13,205 bases of DNA from Victivallaceae bacterium (lineage in GTDB: Bacteria; Verrucomicrobiota; Lentisphaeria; Victivallales; Victivallaceae), in the NCBI GenBank assembly GCA_028717165.1, contig JAQUOK010000030.1, positions 1-13,205 on the forward strand, read 5' to 3'. The translations under genes were made by a program, and so were the position numbers. Shown one piece after another: positions 1-6,122 of the stretch; positions within the stretch are counted from its first letter, which is position 1, and each line of letters starts with the position of its first letter. The notes beneath the pieces are model-generated. The model saw only the letters and a list, made by a program, of their open reading frames with translations, was not told the DNA's origin and searched no databases.

Positions 1-1
1 C

Positions 2-469
2 AGTCTGGTTCCGACCATACCTGAAGAATATGAGAAACTCGGTAGTTACGCTTTGATCGGGCTGCCGGATGAATATGCAAAACGCTATGTCGCGGAAAGC
101 GAAATGAAAACAGATTATCCGATTATCGTCGGCGGCAAAAATTTCGGCTGCGGTTCAAGCCGTGAACATGCCCCGATAAGCCTTGGCGCGGCCGGCTGTA
201 AAGCGGTTATCGCCAATTCTTTCGCGCGCATATTTTTCCGCAACTGCATCGCGACCGGCGAAGTCTATCCGGTTGAAACGGATACCGAGCTGAATAGGGA
301 GATCAAAACCGGGGACGAAATCGAGATCGATCTCGACCATAAAACCGTTAAAGTCATTGCCAACGGCAAAAACTGCAAAACCAAAGACCTCGGCGCGGTT
401 AAAGCCGTAATCGAAGCAGGCGGAATTTTTGACTATGCCCGCAATTCGGGTATGATCGGTAAAAAATAA
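2..469 (+). CDS. leuD: 3-isopropylmalate dehydratase small subunit, 3' part
   Basis: The frame is open from the left edge, so the start lies outside the window; about 155 C-terminal residues are present, ending at TAA 467-469. LeuD with LeuC isomerises 2-isopropylmalate to 3-isopropylmalate in leucine synthesis, in the cytoplasm. The small-subunit swivel-domain signature is clear: GGKNFGCGSSREHAP, followed by AAGCKAVIANSFARIFFRNC and a C-terminal EAGGIFDYAR-SGMI. The upstream LGSYALIGLPDEYAKRY segment fits the LeuD branch seen in planctomycetes, chlamydiae and plastids. An internal TTG at 53 is not the start, because homology continues upstream of it. LeuC probably lies to the left, outside the window. 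A related aconitase-family small subunit is the only real alternative. Confidence 0.9.
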   Translation, partial: SLVPTIPEEYEKLGSYALIGLPDEYAKRYVAESEMKTDYPIIVGGKNFGCGSSREHAPISLGAAGCKAVIANSFARIFFRNCIATGEVYPVETDTELNREIKTGDEIEIDLDHKTVKVIANGKNCKTKDLGAVKAVIEAGGIFDYARNSGMIGKK

Positions 470-544
470 TTCCCCGTTATCGTATAAGTCCAAACTTGTT
501 TGGCGGCGGGATGTCGGCCGAGCCTCTTGACAGCTCGAAATTTG

Positions 545-567
545 AGCGCAACTTATTGCGCTTTAAT
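545..567 (+). terminator. possible intrinsic terminator after leuD
   Basis: AGCGCAA (545-551) and TTGCGCT (556-562) form a perfect 7-bp stem with a CTTA loop, followed by a short T-rich tail (TTTAATAAA). It lies about 75 bp after the leuD stop. The T-run is short, so termination is only plausible. A smaller hairpin, CCAAAC-TT-GTTTGG at 490-503, lies just upstream. Confidence 0.4.
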
Positions 568-628
568 AAATACCGCTCCCGCTACTCTGCACAGGCTGAA
601 TTTGAGCGAAGCAAAAGGCAACCGATGT

Positions 629-661
629 CCGGAAAAAATCAGCGCAGCGTATTTTTTCCGG
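629..661. repeat. perfect 11-bp inverted repeat (hairpin)
   Basis: CCGGAAAAAAT (629-639) and ATTTTTTCCGG (651-661) are exact reverse complements around an 11-nt loop. The T-run lies inside the stem and GC pairs close its base, so this is not a standard intrinsic terminator in either direction. It is better described as a cruciform or stem-loop element of unknown role. Confidence 0.7.
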
Positions 662-733
662 AGGTTGAGCGTGCGAGTTGTGCGAAAAACATTGCATCTC
701 GACGGCGCCGACAAAAGTCATTGTTTGAGAAAA

Positions 734-800
734 TGGGACTTTTGAGACACTTGGGACTTTGAGGTTAAATTCAAAAGTCTCAACCGTCCCAGAAGTCCCA
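734..800. repeat. inverted array of 9-bp TGGGACnnn repeats
   Basis: On the plus strand the units TGGGACTTT (734-742), TGAGACACT (743-751) and TGGGACTTT (752-760) follow at an exact 9-bp period. On the minus strand the same motif is read as TGGGACTTC (800-792), TGGGACGGT (791-783) and TGAGACTTT (782-774), again with period 9. The two halves face each other and form a long imperfect hairpin whose arms are 734-763 and 771-800. A stray half-copy, CAGGACTTT, lies at 813-821. Confidence 0.75.
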
Positions 801-893
801 ATCGCTGTCAAGCAGGACTTTTGTTGGCCTCGTCCCCCACTCGTTAGCCCATCACATTTTTGTAAAAAATCTCTTCTCAAAAGAAAATTCCAC

Positions 894-922
894 TTGACAA
901 ATTCTGAATTTAGATATAAAAT
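894..922 (+). promoter_or_regulatory. sigma-70-type promoter for the GntR regulator gene
   Basis: A perfect -35 box TTGACA (894-899) is followed after 17 bp by TAAAAT (917-922), one mismatch from the consensus -10. Transcription would start near 929-931, leaving a leader of about 110 nt before the regulator ATG at 1042. The palindromes TGGGATCCCA (934-943) and GTATAC (945-950) sit just after the predicted start, where a bound regulator would block transcription. Confidence 0.7.
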
Positions 923-933
923 ATACTTGTATT

Positions 934-953
934 TGGGATCCCATGTATACCAT
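934..953. promoter_or_regulatory. candidate operator of the GntR/FCD regulator
   Basis: Two palindromes abut: TGGGATCCCA (934-943) and a GTATAC-centred site, ATGTATACCAT (943-953). They lie directly downstream of the predicted promoter start. GntR/FCD proteins commonly bind short palindromes with a TA-rich core, and a second GTATAC palindrome lies after the regulator gene at 1728-1737. Autoregulation is inferred from position only. Confidence 0.45.
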
Positions 954-1041
954 AATTTATGTTATGCATACTGGTTGAAACAGATTGTTATCACAGGAAT
1001 AAACTAAAAATAATAATAATTGATCATGCACCGAGAATCCA

Positions 1042-1695
1042 ATGATAAATCTCAAAACACAAAAAGAAATTGTCTACCTGCGGCTTAAAGAAGACATATT
1101 AAATCGGAAGTGGCAGCCAGGCGATAAACTGGTAGAACGAAAAATAGGTAAGGAATTGGGCGTTAGCCGTATGCCTGTCAGAGAGGCCTTTAATCGGTTA
1201 CACAAAGATGGCCTGGTGGAACACGTGCCCCAGTGGGGAGTTTACGTTAAAAAGCTTAGTAAAAAAGAAATTCTCGAAATGTACGAGGTGCGTGAAATGC
1301 TTGATGGTTTGGCAGCGCGTTTGCTTGCTGCCAGGGCCGAAAAAAAAGAAATTGATATTCTTAAAAATATAATAAAAAAAATGGAAAAAGCCCTTGCCTT
1401 GGAAAATTTTTCAGATTTGAATAAATTTGATAATGAATTTCATCATTTTATTATATGCGCAAGCAGGAACGAGAAACTTATTGATATTGCATCAATGTGC
1501 CAAGTGAGCGTGCATCGCCTTCACAATGCTGAAAACAGCGTTTCCCCGACTCAGGAAAAAAATCTGGACGAACATCGGCAAATATGTAAATGCATTGAAT
1601 TAAAAGACGAAGAAGAAGCGGAAAAAGTGGCTCGGCAACATTTGAAAAATGCAAAACAAAATGCGGAGAAATGTTTCGGAAAATATAATCCTTAA
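1042..1695 (+). CDS. GntR-family transcriptional regulator, FadR/FCD type
   Basis: A 217-residue cytoplasmic DNA-binding regulator, the usual size for the family. Residues about 7-70 form the winged helix: the family hallmark LGVSRMPVREAFNRL recognition region and the wing GLVEHVPQWGVYV. Residues about 76-210 form the helical FCD ligand-binding domain. Its metal/ligand residues are all visible in the expected order: D130, H134, H178 and H200. FCD regulators usually sense small organic acids, often sugar acids, which suits the acid-sugar kinase operon downstream, though the prepilin gene lies between them. The ribosome site is weak (GAGAA before the ATG). The gene has its own strong promoter and possible operators on both sides. 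The ligand cannot be predicted. Confidence 0.9.
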   Translation: MINLKTQKEIVYLRLKEDILNRKWQPGDKLVERKIGKELGVSRMPVREAFNRLHKDGLVEHVPQWGVYVKKLSKKEILEMYEVREMLDGLAARLLAARAEKKEIDILKNIIKKMEKALALENFSDLNKFDNEFHHFIICASRNEKLIDIASMCQVSVHRLHNAENSVSPTQEKNLDEHRQICKCIELKDEEEAEKVARQHLKNAKQNAEKCFGKYNP

Positions 1696-1727
1696 AATTT
1701 CTGAGCAGAATAATTTTTTGCGCCAAA

Positions 1728-1737
1728 TTGTATACAT
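1728..1737. promoter_or_regulatory. second GTATAC palindrome, candidate operator upstream of the prepilin gene
   Basis: TTGTATACAT shares its GTATAC core and flanking pattern with the site at 943-953. It lies between the regulator stop and the prepilin start. TATACA within it could also serve as a -10 box, in which case a bound regulator would occlude the promoter, but no good -35 box was found at the right distance. Confidence 0.4.
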
Positions 1738-1803
1738 AAGAAACAAATGTTTCATCAAGAAAAGGAAATACGAAAACTAACATTTAAACCGGAGGTTTTG
1801 AGA

Positions 1804-2514
1804 ATGAAAAGGAAAGTATTCACACTTATTGAACTTCTCATCGTTATTGCTATTATAGCGATACTTGCCTCAATGCTGTTGCCGGCATTGAATAAAGCAA
1901 GGGAAAAAGCAAAAGCCATAAGTTGTACAAATAACCTTAAAAATAATGTTTTGATGCTGTCCTGGTATGCGTCGGATTATGATGAGTATATTCCGATGTA
2001 TAATACTGCTCTTAGTAACAAAGCTTCCTGGGCAGATACATTGATAGAAGCAGGGACTATAGCTACCGGGCCGGATACGCTGGTTTGTCCAAGTACCCCC
2101 ACTACCGGTAAGCCATTTCTTACCAACGACATTACCTACAAAATGATCTACGGCACTTGGCTGGAGCCGGGTGAACATTTCCCGTCTATCGCATTCAGCG
2201 AATGCGCTGATAAATTTCGCGGGATATCTTTAAAAGCCCTTAAGGGAGCATCAGAATTTATATTATTGAGTGATAGTTACAGTTCTAACACTAGCTATAC
2301 AAATCAGATATACGTCATAAGACTGACAGAGGTAACCTTGGCTCATGCCAAACATAGCGGTTTCATAAATGCCGGATATGCAGCAGGTAATGTTTCCCAG
2401 CTTTTACCGGAAAAATATAAGACTATCGCTAACAAAATGAAGACAGATAATGGCGGTACTGCCAGTGACACAATTTGCTATTGGGATGAACATTTGATTA
2501 CACGCTCCAAATAA
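1804..2514 (+). CDS. prepilin-like protein with type IV pilin N-terminal methylation motif (DUF1559-like)
   Basis: A 236-residue protein from ATG 1804, which is preceded at good spacing by GGAGG (1791-1795); an in-frame ATG at 1747 lacks such a site. The N-terminus is a short basic leader (MKRKV), then FTLIE, then about 20 hydrophobic residues, then LPALNKAREKA. This is the class III signal and helical spine of type IV pilins and type II secretion pseudopilins. The residue before the cleaved Phe is Val, not the usual Gly. Near the C-terminus KHSGFINAGYAAGNVSQL resembles the H-x9-DG motif of DUF1559 proteins, but the DG is replaced. Lentisphaerota and Planctomycetes carry many such stand-alone genes; their roles are mostly unknown. 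No pilus assembly genes are nearby. It is probably a surface or periplasmic protein. Confidence 0.88.
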   Translation: MKRKVFTLIELLIVIAIIAILASMLLPALNKAREKAKAISCTNNLKNNVLMLSWYASDYDEYIPMYNTALSNKASWADTLIEAGTIATGPDTLVCPSTPTTGKPFLTNDITYKMIYGTWLEPGEHFPSIAFSECADKFRGISLKALKGASEFILLSDSYSSNTSYTNQIYVIRLTEVTLAHAKHSGFINAGYAAGNVSQLLPEKYKTIANKMKTDNGGTASDTICYWDEHLITRSK

Positions 2515-2638
2515 ATCGTCATACCGATATAAAATATTGAGATTTTCTGATGCTCTCATTATTTACTGTTCAATTTGCTCATATCAGACAGATTTTATAA
2601 AACCCGATAAGGAATCAATAAAGTTAAATTAATATGAT

Positions 2639-2719
2639 AAAAACAATTAGAGAAGCATGTCAATGATTTTCCGATTCATCTAAAACAGAATGTCCGGAGC
2701 TTCTTCTTTAATTGTTTTT
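2639..2719 (+). repeat. long-looped inverted repeat before the deacetylase operon
   Basis: AAAAACAATTA (2639-2649) is the exact reverse complement of TAATTGTTTTT (2709-2719). The stem extends inward with GAAGC (2652-2656) against GCTTC (2699-2703) after a small bulge, leaving a loop of about 42 nt. The right arm ends in a T-run followed by A/T. It could terminate prepilin transcription or form a structured leader for the operon starting at 2756. The rest of 2515-2755 shows no gene, and no promoter that I would defend. Confidence 0.5.
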
Positions 2720-2755
2720 TAAATAGAGTATAGCAAAATCCAGGAGATCCATATT

Positions 2756-3709
2756 ATGTCTACCCGCCAATTAAAACAAATTGATAATAAAGTTTTAATT
2801 ATTTTTACAATGGATGTTGAGCTTGCCAGAGAAAAGGGAAAAAAAATGTCAGGTCCCGTATCCGATAAGGCCGGCCGGCGCAGCGTCGAAAATTATCTGA
2901 CAGTGATTGGCAAATACGGTTATACCCCAACTTTCTTCGTCCACCCTGAATTAACGGAAATCCAAAGAGACTTTTTCTTAAATCTCAGAGACAAAGGGGC
3001 CGGGCTTGGTCTCCATTTACATCCCACTAAATTTACCAGGAAAAAGTGCAGCGTTGAAATGGGCGGGCTTTCAGAAAAGCAGCAAAGGGAAATCCTGGGG
3101 TTAGCTGTAGATATGTTTGAGCAAAATCTCGGCATAAAACCGCAGCTATTCCGTCCCGGGGCCTTTTCCGCTAATGATTATACTTATAAGGTACTGAATG
3201 AACTAGGCTTTAGAGGCGGCAGTATTTCAATACCCGGAAGGATATGGGCAGAGCGTTTCTGCATATGGTCAGGAGCGTATCCCTATCCCCATTTGGCAAA
3301 TTCAAACATGCGACAGGTGCCCGGTAATCTGCCTTTTGTGGAAATCCCTCTTACCGTCGATTTTTCCCGGCCATTGCGTTTAAATCACCAGGGTTATCAC
3401 CATTATTTTGATTTGCGTCCGGGCGAGAAAATATATGCCGGAAATACTATTATTCAAAAGGATTTTCAACTGATTCTGGAAAACATAGCGAAACAATTAG
3501 TAAAAAACGATCCAATGTTGAAAACAATTGTCATTGACACCCATAATGACCTTGAATATCTTGATCGCGAAACTGAATCCGCCCGGCATCTCCATATTTT
3601 ATTGGAACATATAGACCCCGTGTTAAAGAAATATGGGCTGGAGCCGCTGGATGCGACGATGGACAAAGCAATAGAGCGTTTTTTAGAAAAAGATAATGAG
3701 GGGGAATAA
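2756..3709 (+). CDS. polysaccharide-deacetylase-like (NodB fold) hydrolase
   Basis: A 317-residue protein with no signal peptide, so probably cytoplasmic. The ATG has AGGAG at 2742-2746. It resembles carbohydrate esterase family 4/NodB proteins: a first-strand acidic motif TMDVE (D20, E22), a second strand TPTFFVHPE, a metal-type GLHLHP (H87, H89), FRPGAFSANDYTYKVLNELGF (R133-P-G), and a late D-T-H-N (H263). The usual Asp-Asp pair of motif 1 reads D-x-E and the usual H-x3-H is H-x-H, so it is a divergent member whose metal site may differ. NodB-fold enzymes remove acyl groups from sugars or hydrolyse C-N bonds in small molecules. It opens an operon; the next start is 4 bp after its stop. A substrate cannot be assigned. 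Confidence 0.8.
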   Translation: MSTRQLKQIDNKVLIIFTMDVELAREKGKKMSGPVSDKAGRRSVENYLTVIGKYGYTPTFFVHPELTEIQRDFFLNLRDKGAGLGLHLHPTKFTRKKCSVEMGGLSEKQQREILGLAVDMFEQNLGIKPQLFRPGAFSANDYTYKVLNELGFRGGSISIPGRIWAERFCIWSGAYPYPHLANSNMRQVPGNLPFVEIPLTVDFSRPLRLNHQGYHHYFDLRPGEKIYAGNTIIQKDFQLILENIAKQLVKNDPMLKTIVIDTHNDLEYLDRETESARHLHILLEHIDPVLKKYGLEPLDATMDKAIERFLEKDNEGE

Positions 3710-3713
3710 TAAA

Positions 3714-4877
3714 ATGAAATATATGCCGGTTCGTGAGCTGCAAATGCCTCAAAAAATCGCAGCAGGCCCTGACAGTATAGAAAAAATCAGCGATTTTGTC
3801 ATGTCTGAAAAAATAAAGAAAGTAACAATAATTACTGACGAAGGAGTTTGGCGGACAGGAATTACTGACAGGCCCGGAAAACTATTGAAAAAGAACGGAA
3901 TACATGCAGACCTTGTTCATGATGTCCCGGCGGAACCTGCCGTTGATCAAATTAAGCGGATATTCAATTTGATAAAAGAATTTAAGCCTCAGATGCTCAT
4001 CGGGATCGGCGGAGGAAGTGTTATTGATACGGTTAAGATTTTAGCTGTCATGCTGACTAATGATACTGCCTTGGAAGACTTGTTAGGGGCGGAGAAAATT
4101 CAAAACAAAGGTATTCCCACGTTAGCGATTCCAACAACCGCCGGTACTGGTTCCGAGGTTACTCCCAATGCAATTGTTCTCGTACCAGAAAGCGCTTGTA
4201 AACAGGGAATTATAAGCAGGAAAATAATCCCGGATTTTGTTATTCTCGATCCCATAATGACCACTGGCTTACCCCCATTCCTGACCGCCGCGACCGGAAT
4301 GGATGCTTTCTGTCATGCAATTGAATGTTATATTTCTCTTAAGGCAAATCCTTTGAGCGACTCATTCGCGGTCAGGGCGGTAAACTTAATCTGGAAGAGT
4401 ATCCGCAAGGTTTATCACGACGGTTCTGATATGAATGCCCGTTTCGACATGCTTCTGGGATCATTTCTGGCAGGTTGGGCTTTGTGTACTTCCGGCGGAA
4501 CTGCTGTTCATGCCATGTCTTATCCGGTTGGGGGAAAATTCAGAGTCCCGCACGGAGTGTCTAACGCCATTATTCTCCCGCATTTAATGAAGTTTAACAT
4601 GTATTCTGTTGAACGGCGGCTTGCATCTTTAGCGGCTGGTATGGAGTTATACGGCAATGCGACATCTGAAAGACAAAGGGCTGAACAGATGGTAGAGGAT
4701 ATTCATTTACTTGTTCGCTAACTTAATATCCCGGAAAATTTTAAGGATTATAATATTCCAGTATCTGATATAGATGCGTTGTCCAAGTCTGCTTTTGAAA
4801 TAAAAAGACTTATAAACAATAACCCTCGGGAAATAACCTTGGAAAACATAAAAAAAATATATGAACAATTATTATAA
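3714..4877 (+). pseudogene. iron-containing alcohol dehydrogenase interrupted by a premature TAA
   Basis: Group III (Fe-dependent) alcohol dehydrogenase, cytoplasmic, NAD(P)-linked oxidation or reduction of an alcohol/aldehyde. ATG 3714 follows AGGGGG at good spacing; an upstream in-frame ATG at 3696 is less likely. The protein shows GGGSVID (nucleotide binding), PTTAGTGSEVT and the complete metal set D197, H201, H266 and H280. Translation stops at TAA 4719-4721 after 335 residues. The same frame stays open for 51 more codons to TAA 4875-4877, encoding the exact family tail: an N-I-P start, SDIDALSKSA, then RLINNNPREITLENI and IYEQLL. A single base change (for example GAA to TAA) explains it. 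The restored length, about 387, is standard. Either a very recent pseudogene, a sequencing error, or a truncated product missing its last helices. Confidence 0.85.
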
Positions 4878-4889
4878 TCAGGTTTAAGT

Positions 4890-6122
4890 ATGTCTATTTT
4901 GAAATCCGATATAAAGCTGGCGGAGATAATCAGGAACGAATTATTTCGTCAGCGGAACAGTATTAATCTGATCGCCTCAGAAAATTATGTAAGTCCGTCT
5001 GTTATTGAAGCGCAAATAAATTTGTTAACTAACAAATATGCCTGCGGTTATCCTGATCATCGGTACTATGCGGGATGCAGATATATGGATGAAATAGAAA
5101 ATCTGGCAATAGAAAGAGCTGAAACTTTGTTCAGCGCCGAGCACGCCAACCTGCAGCCTTATTCCGGAGCGCAGGCAAATTTCGCGGTATATTTTTCTTC
5201 ACTTGAACCGGGAGATACAATACTTGCAATGGACCGGACTCACGGAGGGCATTTAACCCATGGCGACAGTCATAATTTCTCCGGCAGATATTTTGATTTT
5301 AATTTCTATGGGCTTGATAAAAAAACAGAACGTATTGACTATCAAAAAGTTTTGGAACTCGCTCTTAAGAAAAAACCGAAACTGATAATAGCCGGATCAA
5401 GCAGTTATTCCCGCCTGATCGATTTCAAGATATTCGGTGAAATTGCGGAAAAATCAGGCGCCTGTCTAATGGCGGATATCGCTCATATCGCCGGGATTGT
5501 TGCGGCCGGTCTGCATCCCAGCCCTGTAAGTTACTCGGATTTTGTTACGATGAGTACTCATAAGACCTTAAGAGGTCCCAGAGGAGGTATTATCCTTTGT
5601 AAAAGGAAATATGCGGATACAATAGATAAAGCCGTTTTCCCGGGTATTCAGGGCGGGCCGCTCATGCAGGTAATTGCCGCTAAGGCGGTTTGTCTTAAAG
5701 AAGCATCTTTGCCGGAATTCAAAAAATACCAGAAACAGGTGCTGACCAATGCCCGAATGCTTGCCGGCGCTTTAAAGGAACGCGGTTTTATCCTGGTATC
5801 CGGAGGGACAGACAATCATATGATGACTATTGACTTAAGAAATAAAAACGTTACAGCATGTGACGCTGAAAAGATGCTTGAGCATATTGGTATTAATGTC
5901 TCCAGATGTTCACTTCCGTTTGATATAATTCAGGAAGGGAAAAACGGGATTCGAATCGGGACTCCGTCTGTTACCAGCCGGGGTATGTCTGAAAAGGATA
6001 TGAGTTTTATCGCCGGGATAATTTCAATGGCTGTCGAGAATTTCAGCGCAAATAAGAAAAAGGCTGCATTGATGGTCAAAGAACTGTTGAGCCGTTATCC
6101 GTTATATCCGGAGCATATATGA
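4890..6122 (+). CDS. serine-hydroxymethyltransferase-like PLP enzyme, probably not a true SHMT
   Basis: A 410-residue fold-type I PLP enzyme of the GlyA family, normal length. Family features present: NLIASENYVSP (residues 26-36), SGAQANFAV (92-100), HGGHLTHG (118-125), ADIAHIAG with D196 and H199, the Schiff-base lysine K225 in STHKTLRGPRGG, QGGPLMQVIAAKAV, and R355 in GIRIGTPS. The catalytic Glu of the YAEGYP motif (E57 in E. coli GlyA, needed for the folate-dependent reaction) is Cys52 here (YACGYP). The folate-side VNKN motif reads VSRC (337-340), and GSPVNFSG reads GDSHNFSG. This points to a folate-independent aldolase or a related reaction on a beta-hydroxy amino acid. The start has CAGG 7 nt upstream, 12 bp after the ancestral dehydrogenase stop. 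It overlaps the next gene by ATGA. Confidence 0.85.
   Translation: MSILKSDIKLAEIIRNELFRQRNSINLIASENYVSPSVIEAQINLLTNKYACGYPDHRYYAGCRYMDEIENLAIERAETLFSAEHANLQPYSGAQANFAVYFSSLEPGDTILAMDRTHGGHLTHGDSHNFSGRYFDFNFYGLDKKTERIDYQKVLELALKKKPKLIIAGSSSYSRLIDFKIFGEIAEKSGACLMADIAHIAGIVAAGLHPSPVSYSDFVTMSTHKTLRGPRGGIILCKRKYADTIDKAVFPGIQGGPLMQVIAAKAVCLKEASLPEFKKYQKQVLTNARMLAGALKERGFILVSGGTDNHMMTIDLRNKNVTACDAEKMLEHIGINVSRCSLPFDIIQEGKNGIRIGTPSVTSRGMSEKDMSFIAGIISMAVENFSANKKKAALMVKELLSRYPLYPEHI

Larger units (their letters stand above)
470..893. other. non-coding intergenic stretch with repeats and hairpins
   Basis: No convincing gene was seen. Short open frames here overlap one another on both strands and have low-complexity, Ser/Arg-rich translations with no recognisable motif. 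The stretch instead holds structured DNA: hairpins at 490-503, 545-562 and 629-661, three copies of TTGAGCG at 542, 602 and 665, and an inverted array of 9-bp units at 734-800. The density of small repeats suggests a dispersed non-coding element, but copies elsewhere cannot be seen from this window. Confidence 0.6.

Noticed and set aside
629..661. Intrinsic terminator
   Set aside because: The T-run is inside the stem and is followed by GC-rich sequence, not by a U-tail.
496..762. Plus-strand open frame of 88 codons (with an overlapping one at 500-745)
   Set aside because: No recognisable motif; it crosses hairpins and the 9-bp repeats, and several frames are open at once, as expected by chance in repeat-rich DNA.
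563..880. Minus-strand open frame of 105 codons
   Set aside because: Runs through the inverted repeat array; composition is unlike a protein and no ribosome site was seen.
4719..4721. Selenocysteine or pyrrolysine recoding at the dehydrogenase stop
   Set aside because: The codon is TAA, whereas those systems use TGA and TAG; TAA also ends other genes here.
4890..6122. Plain glyA (housekeeping SHMT)
   Set aside because: The catalytic Glu and VNKN motif are replaced, and the gene sits in a catabolic operon, so the housekeeping name would mislead.
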